From Acinetobacter sp. ANC 7912 (lineage in GTDB: Bacteria; Pseudomonadota; Gammaproteobacteria; Pseudomonadales; Moraxellaceae): a stretch of 64,000 bases of DNA. This document shows, piece after piece, positions 52,996 to 62,287 of this stretch (its first letter is position 1; every line of letters starts with the position of its first letter). The notes under the pieces are model-generated. The model searched no databases, was not told where the DNA came from, and was given only the letters and a program-made list of their open reading frames with translations. The stretch covers positions 2,046,001-2,110,000 of the forward strand of contig NZ_CP156795.1 of the NCBI RefSeq assembly GCF_039862785.1. Direction: 5' to 3'. Both the position numbers and the translations under genes were made by a program.

Positions 52996-53646
52996 ATGCC
53001 ATTTTTTGGATTTATTCCTTCAGCAGAACTACTTGATACAATTCAGACTGCACAGAAAAATAAAAATTCCAGTGAACCACTGTATCCACTTCGTGACAAA
53101 ACGGCATTAATGATTAACGATGAAATTATTGATGCCATTTTGACGGAACTTGTACGCAAGTTCCCAGCAAGTGACAAACGTGAAACTGCTGAAAAACTGG
53201 CAGGTTACATCAAATCTACTGTAGCTGTTTTACTTAAACAATTGTTAAGCAAAGCACCTAATGAGGTGGTTCGTGAATCAATTGCATTTTCAGAACGCAG
53301 CCTGTTTAAGGATCCTGAAGGTAAGTTCCGCATCGGTGAATCTCTGGATGCCAGTCTGGTGACTAACCTGAAACATCTCTACGCAGAGATTCAAGCTGGC
53401 AATGACATAGATAAGCAGAGCCTGAGCAACTTATATAAGCAGTTCGCTGAAGCGACTGTGCGTCATTTCATGGTGGATTTTAACAAGACCTTGGACCTCG
53501 GCATGATCAAACGTAAGGCGGCGGATCTTGGTGCATCTGCAGTAATTAAGGCAGTTAATATTGCTGCGGATAAAATCATCCTGAATCTGAGCAAGGATGA
53601 GCTGAAAGTCATGGCCGAATACCACGACACCCTATTTTATCCTTAA
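52996..53646 (+). CDS. hypothetical protein, 216 aa
   Basis: Not recognised. MPFFGFIPSAELLDTIQ starts after TTGAGG. All-helical by eye with repeated hydrophobic patterns (DEIIDAILTELVRKF, GYIKSTVAVLLKQLL, ASAVIKAVNIAADKIILNL). Soluble; no signal peptide. It follows queF by 20 bp and may share its transcript. Terminator behind it. Confidence 0.7.
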   Translation: MPFFGFIPSAELLDTIQTAQKNKNSSEPLYPLRDKTALMINDEIIDAILTELVRKFPASDKRETAEKLAGYIKSTVAVLLKQLLSKAPNEVVRESIAFSERSLFKDPEGKFRIGESLDASLVTNLKHLYAEIQAGNDIDKQSLSNLYKQFAEATVRHFMVDFNKTLDLGMIKRKAADLGASAVIKAVNIAADKIILNLSKDELKVMAEYHDTLFYP

Positions 53647-53668
53647 TCCACTTTTATATAAGTTGCTG

Positions 53669-53699
53669 TAAAAAGCCTGACTTCAGTCAGGCTTTTTTA
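53669..53699 (+). terminator. Rho-independent terminator
   Basis: AAAAGCCTGAC TTCA GTCAGGCTTTTTT hairpin 24 bp after the stop. Confidence 0.93.
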
Positions 53700-53957
53700 T
53701 GACTGATGAAATAGCTTGTTACAGTAAAGTTCATTTTCACAGGAAAATGCACTAAAAATAAGCAATATTTGTCTTTTTTTGTCAAAGCTATTGGATGTCA
53801 TAATCCAGTCAATGTTATCTTTAAACATTCCGAACAATTATGTTCTATTTACAAGATTTTATTTTGAATGATGGTCATTTTTGCTGAGCATTCTTAGAAC
53901 TGCAAAAGGTCAAATTGCCAATACATTCACATTGATGAAATTGGAAATCAGGGTCAA
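53700..53957 (+). other. mltB upstream region
   Basis: The gap from 53647 to 53957 (311 bp) holds the terminator above and about 258 bp of AT-rich DNA with a plausible -10 CATAAT near 53800 but a poor -35. No gene seen. Confidence 0.45.
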
Positions 53958-54959
53958 ATGTTAACACCAAATTTTTATAACAAACTTAAACAAATTTCTG
54001 TGGTACTTGCGACACTAGGCTTGAGCAGTCTAAGCCAAGCCAATGATTTCCAGCTTCATCCTTCTTATTCTGCCTTTAAATACAAAACAATGCAGCAGTA
54101 TGGCCTGAGCAGCGAGCAGATCGACTGGGCCATGAATGGGACACGGAATTTACCGAATGTGATCAGCATTATGAACCGTCCAGGTGAAAGCAAGCCATGG
54201 TACAGTTATAAAACCAATTTCCTGGCAGGAAGCACCATTCAACGTGGTGTCCGTTTTAAACAGCAGTATTTCGATACCCTGAATCGTGCTGAGCAGCAGT
54301 TTGGTGTGCCACAGTCGATCATTCTCGGCATTCTGGGGGTAGAAACCGGTTTTGGCAGTAACAAAGGCTCCTTTGTCACCCGCGATGCACTGGCAACCTT
54401 AGGTTTTAATGGCAGCCGTCGTAATGAATATTTTCAGGATGAACTGGCTGCACTGATTGCCTGGTCTTATAAAGATGGTATTCCAGCTTCTTCTGTAGTG
54501 GGTTCTTATGCCGGTGCTGTGGGCTACCCACAATTCATGCCGAGCAACATCACCAAGTTCGGTGTCGACTATGATGGTAATGGTCATATTGACCTGCGTA
54601 ATTCTGCCGTAGATGCCATTGGCTCGATCGCCAACTATCTGGCCAACCATGGCTGGCAACGTAATCAGCCCATCGCTTTCCCGGCGCGTTATACCGGTCC
54701 CAATCCCGATGCGATCATTGCCAAGGATTTAACCCAACCTACCCCTTATGGCGTACTCAAGGCTCAAGGGGTTAGTCCAATGAATCCTATTGTGAAAATT
54801 GATGATCTGGACTTGGTCAATGTGATCCAGCTACAGGAAAATTATGGGCCGGTTTACTACATTACTTACCCGAATTTTCAGGTGATTACCACTTACAATA
54901 AGAGTCGAATGTACGCGACTGCATTGTGGCTTTTAGGCACAGAAATCGTGAGCCGATAA
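53958..54959 (+). CDS. mltB: lytic murein transglycosylase B
   Basis: 333 residues with a cleavable signal (KLKQISVVLATLGLSSLSQA, then ND), not the lipoprotein signal usual for MltB. Catalytic Glu in ILGVETGFGSNKG (about 132), AALIAWSYKDG, the YAGAVGYPQFMPS signature and NYLANHGWQRNQP. Periplasmic; cleaves glycan strands to anhydromuropeptides. Monocistronic. Confidence 0.93.
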   Translation: MLTPNFYNKLKQISVVLATLGLSSLSQANDFQLHPSYSAFKYKTMQQYGLSSEQIDWAMNGTRNLPNVISIMNRPGESKPWYSYKTNFLAGSTIQRGVRFKQQYFDTLNRAEQQFGVPQSIILGILGVETGFGSNKGSFVTRDALATLGFNGSRRNEYFQDELAALIAWSYKDGIPASSVVGSYAGAVGYPQFMPSNITKFGVDYDGNGHIDLRNSAVDAIGSIANYLANHGWQRNQPIAFPARYTGPNPDAIIAKDLTQPTPYGVLKAQGVSPMNPIVKIDDLDLVNVIQLQENYGPVYYITYPNFQVITTYNKSRMYATALWLLGTEIVSR

Positions 54960-55248
54960 GGCTCTTTTCTCCTCCCACTCACAAAAGTCAACAAATATTT
55001 AGGTAAAATAGTTCATATTTTGGACTTTTTACATACTTTGTTACATTTTAGATTATTTTTTAACCATTTATTGTTTATTTTATGTTCTTTTCAAGACTAT
55101 TTTAATTAAAGACTAGACAGGTTCTTATCTGCATGAATATTATCCTTCTCGTCAAATGTAGTTGCATAAGTTAAATATCAGGCTTGTTTATGAGGTTTTT
55201 TTGTAGCTTTGACGCAACCTTGTAAACCAGCTGTTAGGAGTTGATTAG

Positions 55249-55863
55249 ATGCATTCTTCTTTTCTGAAATATGTACTGGCGATTGCCACGACGGTCACCT
55301 TGACCCAGTCGCAGGCAGAACTGGTTCAGTCGTCGTCGTTAAATCACGACCATGATCGTTCTCGTTTAGCCACCCGTGTATTAAACCGTGAAGCTCAAAG
55401 CTTCAATTCAAATTTTACTAACCTAAGCAGCCTTTCAATCACTGAGCGTTCTGGCGATAGAGTTCGTCGTGAAACGATTGCAGCAAAAATTGAAGTCCCT
55501 GAAGATGAGCCTTCAGTGATTGAAAAACTGAACACTGTTGCTTCCAACACCGTTCGTAAATTCACGCAAACTGGTACAGCATCTTGGTATGGTCGTCAGT
55601 TCCATGGTCGTAAAACCGCGAGCGGTGAAACGTTCGACATGAATGCCATGACTGCTGCTCACCGTAGCCTGCCATTGAACTGTTTCATCCGTGTGACCAA
55701 CAAAAACAATGGTAAGAGTGTGGTTGTGAAAGTAAATGACCGTGGCCCATTCCATGGTAACCGTGTTCTGGATCTGTCTTATGGTGCTGCGAAACGCTTA
55801 GGCATCACCAACTCAGGTACTGCAAAAGTCAGTATCGAGCGTGTAGACGGTCCAAACTCTTAA
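55249..55863 (+). CDS. rlpA: RlpA-like septal ring lytic transglycosylase
   Basis: 204 residues. Signal peptide MHSSFLKYVLAIATTVTLTQSQA, a linker of 80 residues and a double-psi beta-barrel RlpA domain: GTASWYGRQFHGRKTASGE (with the catalytic-type Glu), MTAAHRSLPLNCFIRVTN and VKVNDRGPFHGNRVLDLSY (Asp). No lipobox and no SPOR domain, so binding to denuded septal glycan is not expected from the sequence. Monocistronic. Confidence 0.9.
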   Translation: MHSSFLKYVLAIATTVTLTQSQAELVQSSSLNHDHDRSRLATRVLNREAQSFNSNFTNLSSLSITERSGDRVRRETIAAKIEVPEDEPSVIEKLNTVASNTVRKFTQTGTASWYGRQFHGRKTASGETFDMNAMTAAHRSLPLNCFIRVTNKNNGKSVVVKVNDRGPFHGNRVLDLSYGAAKRLGITNSGTAKVSIERVDGPNS

Positions 55864-55888
55864 GTTTGACGGGTAACACATTTGACAT

Positions 55889-55919
55889 AAAGCCACATAT
55901 TATAATGTGGCTTTTTTAT
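55889..55919 (+). terminator. Rho-independent terminator of rlpA
   Basis: AAAGCCACATAT TATA ATGTGGCTTTTTT hairpin 25 bp after the stop. Confidence 0.9.
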
Positions 55920-56095
55920 TGGATGTTGTGTTGTGCTGAAATTTGAACTTCCTGCTGCCCTCTTGCTCTTACTTCTCTCAGTCCTGCTGGTGCGCTGGTC
56001 ATTACAGGGGGGCTCATTTTCCTGATGAGTGTATTTTGACCATTGCCCTGTTCTGATTTATATTCAGAAAAAAATAGCCGGACATGGAGGGAGCA

Positions 56096-56560
56096 ATGAA
56101 AACGATCAAGGAATGGTTCGACGAATATAGCGACAGCCACCAGAACAAAACCAACAAACTGATTCATTGGGTTTGCGTTCCAACCATCTATTTTTCCATT
56201 ATCGGCATTCTGGCACATTTCAGCGCGCTGCTCACTGCATTACTGCTAGTACTGGCAATAATCTTTTATACCCGTCTGGATATTGTATTGGCTGTAGCCA
56301 TGGCAGCATTAACCCTAGTCATGGCCTGGCTGATCTGGATTTTACCGGTGGGCGTAGGCTTTTATACGGCTCTGTTCGTTTTTGCCTGGATTGGGCAGTT
56401 CTACGGTCACAAAGTGGAAGGTAAAAAGCCTTCTTTCTTTAAGGATGTCCAATTCCTCCTCATTGGCCCTATTTGGTGCGTAGATGCTTATCTAGGCAAA
56501 CTATACCAAAATGGAAATCACGCCAAATACAGCCAATTTGACGCATTTTACGATGGGTAG
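56096..56560 (+). CDS. Mpo1/DUF962-like membrane protein
   Basis: 154 residues from the ATG MKTIKEWFDEYSDSHQN, with GGAGGGAG upstream; a MEGAM reading begins inside that site. Four membrane helices. NKLIHWVCVPTIYFS and WIGQFYGHKVEGKKPSFFKD carry the family's histidines (HxxHxxP-like and GHxxEG). Yeast Mpo1 is a dioxygenase in phytosphingosine breakdown; bacterial members are unassigned. Confidence 0.85.
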   Translation: MKTIKEWFDEYSDSHQNKTNKLIHWVCVPTIYFSIIGILAHFSALLTALLLVLAIIFYTRLDIVLAVAMAALTLVMAWLIWILPVGVGFYTALFVFAWIGQFYGHKVEGKKPSFFKDVQFLLIGPIWCVDAYLGKLYQNGNHAKYSQFDAFYDG

Positions 56561-56590
56561 GTTTGTCAACCACCTACCCTGTGCTTTGAT

Positions 56591-56914
56591 TTAGATAAAA
56601 ATCACTTCAAGATGATCTGAAATAGATAAAAACAGGCCAGAACTAGGACAAAATTCAGCAACAGTTTTTGCTGCCAACAGCCCAGCAAAACACACTACAA
56701 CAGCAAAAATATAAGGATCAAATACACTCTCTCGTAATTGGCCCTGTTTCAAAAAAATAATTGGAGAAGCTATGACTAGCATCAGATGGGGAGCAGAATG
56801 ACGTAGCATTTTTTGCAGGAAAATAGGCAGCTGAATATTGAGATGCGGTTCCAGAAAAATATAACGATTTAAAAAAACCACACCTGCAAGCCCTAAAAGT
56901 AGTACCCAGCTCAT
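56591..56914 (-). CDS. azlD: AzlD-family branched-chain amino acid transport subunit
   Basis: 107 residues, three or four membrane helices, with VLLLGLAGVVFLNRYIFLEP and QKMLRHSAPHLMLVIASPI, the AzlD pattern. Its ATG overlaps the azlC stop by 4 bp. With AzlC it forms a branched-chain amino acid (or analogue) exporter in the inner membrane. Confidence 0.87.
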   Translation of the reverse strand: MSWVLLLGLAGVVFLNRYIFLEPHLNIQLPIFLQKMLRHSAPHLMLVIASPIIFLKQGQLRESVFDPYIFAVVVCFAGLLAAKTVAEFCPSSGLFLSISDHLEVIFI

Positions 56915-57636
56915 TTTTCTTCTCCTGCGTCCTGTTCCAGACAGGCTGAAGCCAGCATACCAATCAAGGCTGCAAGGATGAGGTATTGGCTATAGCCGAA
57001 TTGACAACACAGAAACATTAAGCCGAAGCTGATCACCACACCGAACAAAGTAGCTCGGGTTCGAATCAAAGGAATCATCAACAAGATAAACAGTGCAGCA
57101 ATAGAAAAATCCAGATGCCAGTCTGCTAGTTGGGGCAACTGATAAGCTAGCAGAACACCTACAACACTAAAACTGCACCAAGCTAGGTAAAAGCAGAGCC
57201 CAGCTCCTAAGAGATAAGAAAATTGTAGTTTGTGTTGCTGCATAGCTACAGCAAACAGCTCATCAGTTAAGAGAAACCCAACCAGCAAACGTTTTCCTAA
57301 AGAAAATTGCTGCTCTTGAGCCCGAAAGTTCAGGCCGTATAGCAAATGTTGTGTAGTCAAGATAAAGACACTAAACAGAATGGCAAAAAAGCTCTGCCCC
57401 TCTTGCAGCATGTTCAGGCTGAGTAACTGGGCAGCTCCTGCAAAGATAATCGCTGACATCGCCACCGCCTGCGTAGTCGTTAAACCGGCTTGCACTGCCA
57501 TAGACCCAGCCAGTAATCCCCATGGTAAAACCGCCAGATTCAGTGGCATGATATCCCGAGCACCTTGTAAAAATAAGGTGGTATCTGTTCGATGTAAAAA
57601 AGAAATCGTACGTGTTTTTTTCAAGCGTGCCAGCAT
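56911..57636 (-). CDS. azlC: AzlC-family branched-chain amino acid transport subunit
   Basis: 241 residues with about seven membrane helices. Typical AzlC segments: GARDIMPLNLAVLPWGLLAGS, MSAIIFAGAAQLLSLNML, LTTQHLLYGLNFR and LLTDELFAVAMQ. The first 25 residues are basic and look cytoplasmic. Regulator of AraC type 84 bp upstream on the same strand. Confidence 0.9.
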   Translation of the reverse strand: MLARLKKTRTISFLHRTDTTLFLQGARDIMPLNLAVLPWGLLAGSMAVQAGLTTTQAVAMSAIIFAGAAQLLSLNMLQEGQSFFAILFSVFILTTQHLLYGLNFRAQEQQFSLGKRLLVGFLLTDELFAVAMQQHKLQFSYLLGAGLCFYLAWCSFSVVGVLLAYQLPQLADWHLDFSIAALFILLMIPLIRTRATLFGVVISFGLMFLCCQFGYSQYLILAALIGMLASACLEQDAGEEK

Positions 57637-57720
57637 GTCATATTTCCCATAGCATTTAGTGCTATTTATTCAGAAGGTGGACTTGCCGGCTTGTATAAAA
57701 TTGCTTATCAGAAATGGACT

Positions 57721-58545
57721 TTAACGCTGCGATAAATGTTGCAGATACTGCAAAGGAGTGACACCCAGACTGCGTTTAAAATGCCGGTTAAAATGGCTTT
57801 GATCAGAGAAACCACAACATTGTGCAGTCAGGGCAATACTATGACCTTGTTTTAGCAAACGTTGTGCTTTATGCAGCCTGATCTGTATCAGCCAGCTATG
57901 CGGAGGAAGTCCAACGGTACGCTTAAACTCACGCAGAAAATGCCAGGGACTTAAGCCCACCTGTTCTGCCAGTCCATTCAAAGAAAAATCATGTTCAGGC
58001 TCGGCCAGCATCAAATCTTTGGCTAGCTGAATTTTACTTTCAGCTTTGGGCAACAATACCGGTTCAGGACGTGAACGAGCATACAAGCGAATTATCTGAG
58101 TCAGCGTGGAAATATATAGGCTTTCTTTAAGCAACGTATTTTCAGGTTGTTCCAGAATATTGAACAGTAACACCAGCTGCTGGGCCAAACCTGGATCCTG
58201 AACGACCGCTTGTGGAAACCAGGGGCTTACATTTTTATATGGAAAAATATCCTGAGTAATCTCGGCAATCATTTCCAGGGTAGGATAAATGGCACGATAG
58301 CCCCAGCCAGTTTCTACGGCGGCAGAACCGGTATGGATCTCATCGGCATTGACCAGGATAATCGAGTCTTTCGGTGCGAAATGCTGATGACCAGTGCGCA
58401 GAAAGCTTTGTGCACCTTCTTCAATCACTGCAATGCAGTACCCTTCATGCACATGCTTGGAAAACTGGGTGTGAAGATATCTGGCCTTCAGCAACTCCAG
58501 ACCACCCAGCTCCCTAAAATGTAAAAAATGTGCTCGTTCCTGCAT
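57721..58545 (-). CDS. AraC-family transcriptional regulator
   Basis: 274 residues. N-terminal cupin-like effector domain with HVHEGYCIAVIEEG and DSIILVNADEIHTGSA, and C-terminal double HTH (FSLNGLAEQVGLSPWHFLREFKR, then GFSDQSHFNRHFKRSLGVTPLQY). It lies directly upstream of azlCD on the same strand and is the obvious candidate controller of that exporter. Ends 84 bp before azlC, in a separate unit or leading the operon. Confidence 0.9.
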   Translation of the reverse strand: MQERAHFLHFRELGGLELLKARYLHTQFSKHVHEGYCIAVIEEGAQSFLRTGHQHFAPKDSIILVNADEIHTGSAAVETGWGYRAIYPTLEMIAEITQDIFPYKNVSPWFPQAVVQDPGLAQQLVLLFNILEQPENTLLKESLYISTLTQIIRLYARSRPEPVLLPKAESKIQLAKDLMLAEPEHDFSLNGLAEQVGLSPWHFLREFKRTVGLPPHSWLIQIRLHKAQRLLKQGHSIALTAQCCGFSDQSHFNRHFKRSLGVTPLQYLQHLSQR

Positions 58546-58644
58546 GTTGTGATGAATAGTGTGCCAATTTTTCTTCTAACTTAGCATGTCCTGTGCCAAG
58601 CGATAGAACAAAATTGCTGTTTTGATTTTATTTTTATCGGGATT

Positions 58645-59145
58645 TTACTGATACATTCGGCCTTGATGTTTTAACCAACCATCGACATGTTTACGGCTTG
58701 GATCATGATGGGTCCAGTGAATCACTCCACCCTTGTCGCTATATTCATATTCGCCATAAAACTCGACCTGATCGCCTTTTTGGATATTCCCGATTCGTGG
58801 TGCCAGATCGATATTATGTGCGACCAATACCGTCTGACCATTAGACAGTTCCAAAATAAACTTTTGATGACGCGAACCTTCATTATCATCTTTCAATACA
58901 GCTACAACCTGACCGCTCGCCTGAACCTGAAGATCACTTTGTCTTTGCTGATAAGCCTGTTCAATACGGTAGGTATCATCAGCAGTTGCAGGCTGTTGAA
59001 CTTTAGCCTGCTCTTGAACCACGACTTCTGCTGCAGGTGCAAAGTTATTGCTTTGCTGCTTGGATTCCGATAAATCCAGCCCCAAGTAAGCAGCTACTAA
59101 CAGTGCAATAACTGCCCCAATCCCCATATTGGTTTTATTTGCCAT
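58645..59145 (-). CDS. DUF3465-family protein
   Basis: 166 residues. One N-terminal membrane anchor (GIGAVIALLVAAYLGLDL), then a linker rich in Gln and Ala and a beta-barrel-like domain with SRHQKFILELSNGQTVLVAHN and KGGVIHWTHHDPSRKHVDG, the DUF3465 signature. The His-rich end hints at metal or phosphate contact. Function unknown; periplasmic or membrane-tethered. Confidence 0.82.
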   Translation of the reverse strand: MANKTNMGIGAVIALLVAAYLGLDLSESKQQSNNFAPAAEVVVQEQAKVQQPATADDTYRIEQAYQQRQSDLQVQASGQVVAVLKDDNEGSRHQKFILELSNGQTVLVAHNIDLAPRIGNIQKGDQVEFYGEYEYSDKGGVIHWTHHDPSRKHVDGWLKHQGRMYQ

Positions 59146-59175
59146 AATTCCTCCTTGATTAGTCTTTATTTAGCC

Positions 59176-59205
59176 ATAAAAAAAGCCCCGAATGGGGCTT
59201 CTTTC
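59176..59205 (-). terminator. Rho-independent terminator of rpsB-tsf
   Basis: Minus strand AAGCCCC ATTC GGGGCTT then TTTTTATGG, 30 bp after the tsf stop. Confidence 0.9.
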
Positions 59206-59232
59206 TGCAGATAATTTTGCTTAAAGCAACAA

Positions 59233-60108
59233 TTATTTAGCAGCAGCTTGAGCAGCAGCAACTTCTTCAGCGAAAGAAAGTTCAGCTTTTTTCTCAATAC
59301 CTTCACCCACTTCGAAACGAGTGAAGCCAGCAACGGTAGTACCAGTTGCTTTAAGGACTTCAGCAACTTTCTTGTCGTTGTCGATTACGTATTGTTGACG
59401 TTCAAGAACAACTTCGTTCAGGTATTTCTCAACAGAACCTACAACCATCTTCTCAACGATGTTTGCTGGTTTGCCAGATTCAAGAGCTTTCGCTTCAGCG
59501 ATTTCTTTTTCTTTCGCGATCAGTTCAGCTGGAACTTGTTCAGCAGTTACTGCAACTGGGTTGAACGCAGCGATGTGCATTGCCAGACCTTTACCAGTTT
59601 CAGCATCACCTGAGTAAGAAACTACAACACCAATTTTCAGACCGTGTTTGTAAACAGCCAGGTTTTCGCCTTCTACGATTGCAGCACGACGTACTTGGAT
59701 GTTTTCACCGATTTTTTGAACCAGCGCGATACGAGCTTCTTCAACAGTAGCGCCATCTTCAAGTTTAAGTTCAGCGATTTTTGCAGCGTCAGTTTCACCA
59801 GCAGCAAGAGCAGCTTTAGCAACTTTAGCAGAGAAGTTTGCAAAGTTTTCGTCTTTAGCAACGAAGTCAGTTTGACAGTTCACTTCTACAAGAATAGCTT
59901 TGTTGCCTTCTTGAGCGATAGTGATTGCGCCGTCAGCTGCAATGTTACCTGCTTTTTTAGCAGCTTTTGCTTGACCAGATTTACGAAGGTTGTCAATCGC
60001 AAGTTCGATGTCACCATTCGCTTCTGTCAGCGCTTTTTTACATTCCATCATTGCCAAACCAGTACGTTCGCGCAATTCTTTAACCATGCTTGCTGTAACT
60101 GCAGTCAT
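59233..60108 (-). CDS. tsf: elongation factor Ts
   Basis: 291 residues. UBA-like N-terminus [19 protein letters not shown], the EF-Tu contact motif [12 protein letters not shown], and a coiled-coil insert ending [19 protein letters not shown]. Exchanges GDP for GTP on EF-Tu. Highly biased codons. Follows rpsB as in most bacteria, separated by 142 bp with a hairpin. Confidence 0.97.
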   Translation of the reverse strand: MTAVTASMVKELRERTGLAMMECKKALTEANGDIELAIDNLRKSGQAKAAKKAGNIAADGAITIAQEGNKAILVEVNCQTDFVAKDENFANFSAKVAKAALAAGETDAAKIAELKLEDGATVEEARIALVQKIGENIQVRRAAIVEGENLAVYKHGLKIGVVVSYSGDAETGKGLAMHIAAFNPVAVTAEQVPAELIAKEKEIAEAKALESGKPANIVEKMVVGSVEKYLNEVVLERQQYVIDNDKKVAEVLKATGTTVAGFTRFEVGEGIEKKAELSFAEEVAAAQAAAK

Positions 60109-60157
60109 GTGAATCTCCTAAATTCGGTAGAAAATGAATTCTTTTTAGAACAGAAAC

Positions 60158-60180
60158 GGCCCAGAGGATTCTCATGGGCC
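60158..60180 (-). promoter_or_regulatory. hairpin between rpsB and tsf
   Basis: GGCCCA/TGGGCC stem with inner GAG/CTC and a GATT loop, 50 bp before tsf, not followed by a T-run. A processing or attenuation element is likely, as between these genes in other bacteria. Confidence 0.5.
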
Positions 60181-60250
60181 GCCTGCTTACACGACGCTTA
60201 CTTTGCCACCATCACATGATGCAAAAATGACAAGCTTGCGTCTTAGCGCA

Positions 60251-60997
60251 TTAAGCCTCAGAAGCAGGAGCTTCTTCAGCTTTAGCTTGTGCGTTTGCTT
60301 GTGATTGAGCGTATTCTTTACCAGCAATAATCGCATCAGCCATAGCAGAAGCATAAAGAGTAACTGCACGGATTGCGTCGTCGTTACCTGGGATTACGTA
60401 ATCAACGTTGTCTGGGTTAGAGTTAGTATCTACCACACCGATTACAGGAATACCAAGGTTTTTAGCTTCTTTGATCGCGATAGCTTCGTGGTCAACGTCG
60501 ATAACGAACAGTGCGTCTGGTAAACCACCCATGTTTTTAACGCCACCAAGAGAACGTTCAAGTTTTTCCATCTCACGAGTACGTTCTAAAGCTTCACGTT
60601 TAGTCAGCTTAGCGAAAGTGCCGTCTTGAGATTGAGTTTGAAGGTCTTTCAGACGGTTGATTGACTGACGAAGAGTTTTCCAGTTAGTCAACATACCACC
60701 TAACCAACGGTGATCAACGTATGGTTGACCTGCGCGTTGAGCTTGTTCACGGATGATGTTAGAAGCAGCACGTTTAGTACCAACGAACAAAACTTTGTTC
60801 TTTTTGCTTGCTAATTGGTTAGCGAAGTTCAAAGCATCATTTAACGCAGGAACAGTGTGCTCAAGGTTGATGATGTGAATTTTGTTACGAGCGCCAAAGA
60901 TGTATTGACGCATTTTTGGGTTCCAGAAACGAGTTTGGTGACCAAAGTGCGCGCCAGCTTGTAGAAGGTCACGCATGCTTACGTTGTAATCTGCCAT
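60251..60997 (-). CDS. rpsB: 30S ribosomal protein S2
   Basis: 248 residues from [19 protein letters not shown]; a 15-residue longer reading to 61042 runs into the leader and is rejected. Signature [33 protein letters not shown] and [11 protein letters not shown], ending in an Ala/Glu-rich tail. Heavily biased codons. First gene of rpsB-tsf. Confidence 0.98.
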   Translation of the reverse strand: MADYNVSMRDLLQAGAHFGHQTRFWNPKMRQYIFGARNKIHIINLEHTVPALNDALNFANQLASKKNKVLFVGTKRAASNIIREQAQRAGQPYVDHRWLGGMLTNWKTLRQSINRLKDLQTQSQDGTFAKLTKREALERTREMEKLERSLGGVKNMGGLPDALFVIDVDHEAIAIKEAKNLGIPVIGVVDTNSNPDNVDYVIPGNDDAIRAVTLYASAMADAIIAGKEYAQSQANAQAKAEEAPASEA

Positions 60998-61029
60998 TTT
61001 CTTTACCTTAAAGATTTGGGTTAGGCCTC

Positions 61030-61092
61030 CATATATCCGCATTCTCCACCCTTGCGGGCACCCAGAGTAATGTGACGATATATGTGCGGATT
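61030..61092 (-). promoter_or_regulatory. rpsB (S2) autoregulatory leader
   Basis: Stem TCCGCA (61085-61090) with TGCGGA (61036-61041) encloses a GCAA-capped CCC/GGG hairpin (CCCGCAAGGG, 61049-61058) and the unpaired segment ATTACTCTGG. The layout fits the conserved S2-binding leader described in Gammaproteobacteria, by which free S2 represses rpsB-tsf. The match is by memory of that family's plan. Confidence 0.65.
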
Positions 61093-61205
61093 TTTAATAC
61101 ACCATTCATCAACTTCCGTAAATGAATTCACGAAAAAGCATTTGATAAAATGGGCGGCTATTTATACCATAGTCCCACACAAATTTCCAAAAGTTTTTAG
61201 AGATC

Positions 61206-62033
61206 ATGAACACTACTTATCAAGCTCCCCGTCGTTTAATTAAATCCGCTGAAGATATCGAAAAGATGCGCGTAGCTGGACGACTGGCGGCAGAAGTTTT
61301 GGATATGATCAAACCGCATATCAAACCAGGTGTTTCTACACTTGAATTGGATACGATTTGTCATGACTACATTGTAAATGTACAGAATGCAATTCCGGCA
61401 TGTTTGGGCTATGGTGCAGCACCTGGCCGCCCTGCTTTCCAGCACACCATCTGTACTTCTGTGAACCACGTGGTATGTCACGGTATTCCATCAGAAAACA
61501 AGATCCTGAAAAAAGGTGACATTCTGAACATCGACGTGACCGTGATCAAAGACGGTTTCCACGGTGATACCAACATGATGTATATCGTGGGTGGTGAAAC
61601 TTCGATTCTGGCAAACCGTCTGTGCAAAGTAGCGCAAGAAGCCATGTACCGCGGTATTGAAGCGGTTAAACCAGGTGCAACCATTGGTGACATCGGCCAT
61701 GTGATTCAAAAATATGTTGAATCTGAACGCTTTAGTGTGGTTCGTGAATACTGTGGTCACGGTATTGGCACTACTTTCCATGATGAACCACAAGTTCTGC
61801 ACTATGGCCAGCCAAATACCGGCATGATCCTTGAAGAAGGCATGACTTTTACCATTGAGCCAATGGTCAATGCCGGCGTTTGGCAAACCAAACTGCTGGG
61901 CGATAAGTGGACTGTAGTGACCAAAGATCACAAATTATCTGCTCAATATGAACACACTCTTTTGGTAACAAAAAATGGCGTAGAAGTCCTGACTGCACGT
62001 CCAGAAGAAGATTTATCACGCTTCCAGTCATAA
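61206..62033 (+). CDS. map: methionine aminopeptidase, type I
   Basis: 275 residues. Metal ligands are visible in NIDVTVIKDGFHGDTN (two Asp), CGHGIGTTFHDEP (His) and the two Glu in TFTIEPMVN and QYEHTLLVT. Substrate His in NHVVCHGIPS. Cytoplasmic; trims N-terminal Met from new proteins. Divergent from rpsB, as in many genomes. Terminator behind. Confidence 0.97.
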   Translation: MNTTYQAPRRLIKSAEDIEKMRVAGRLAAEVLDMIKPHIKPGVSTLELDTICHDYIVNVQNAIPACLGYGAAPGRPAFQHTICTSVNHVVCHGIPSENKILKKGDILNIDVTVIKDGFHGDTNMMYIVGGETSILANRLCKVAQEAMYRGIEAVKPGATIGDIGHVIQKYVESERFSVVREYCGHGIGTTFHDEPQVLHYGQPNTGMILEEGMTFTIEPMVNAGVWQTKLLGDKWTVVTKDHKLSAQYEHTLLVTKNGVEVLTARPEEDLSRFQS

Positions 62034-62051
62034 GACTTACAGGAAGTGCAC

Positions 62052-62084
62052 AAAAAAGGCTGCCCACACGCAGCCTTTTTTATT
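62052..62084 (+). terminator. Rho-independent terminator of map
   Basis: AAAAAAGGCTGC CCACAC GCAGCCTTTTTT hairpin 18 bp after the stop. Confidence 0.93.
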
Positions 62085-62287
62085 TTATATTTCACATATA
62101 GTGCGAAGAATAGGTGTTGCCTGCATCTCTTGGGTTCTTCAACTTCAATATCGAAGTTCAAGATGATTTTCGGGCATTAAAACACTTTTTCCGTCAAATT
62201 TTCGCAATTCTTTTTCCCAAGGTGCACCAATTTGGGCTAAGATATTGTGATTTTTATTTTTTAATCCCTATAAGAAGGAATACTGCC

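Noticed and set aside
59644..60219. Long plus-strand open frame opposite tsf (191 codons)
   Set aside because: It is the mirror of tsf codon bias, rich in Phe, Ser and Val, with no ribosome site or homology; a shadow frame.
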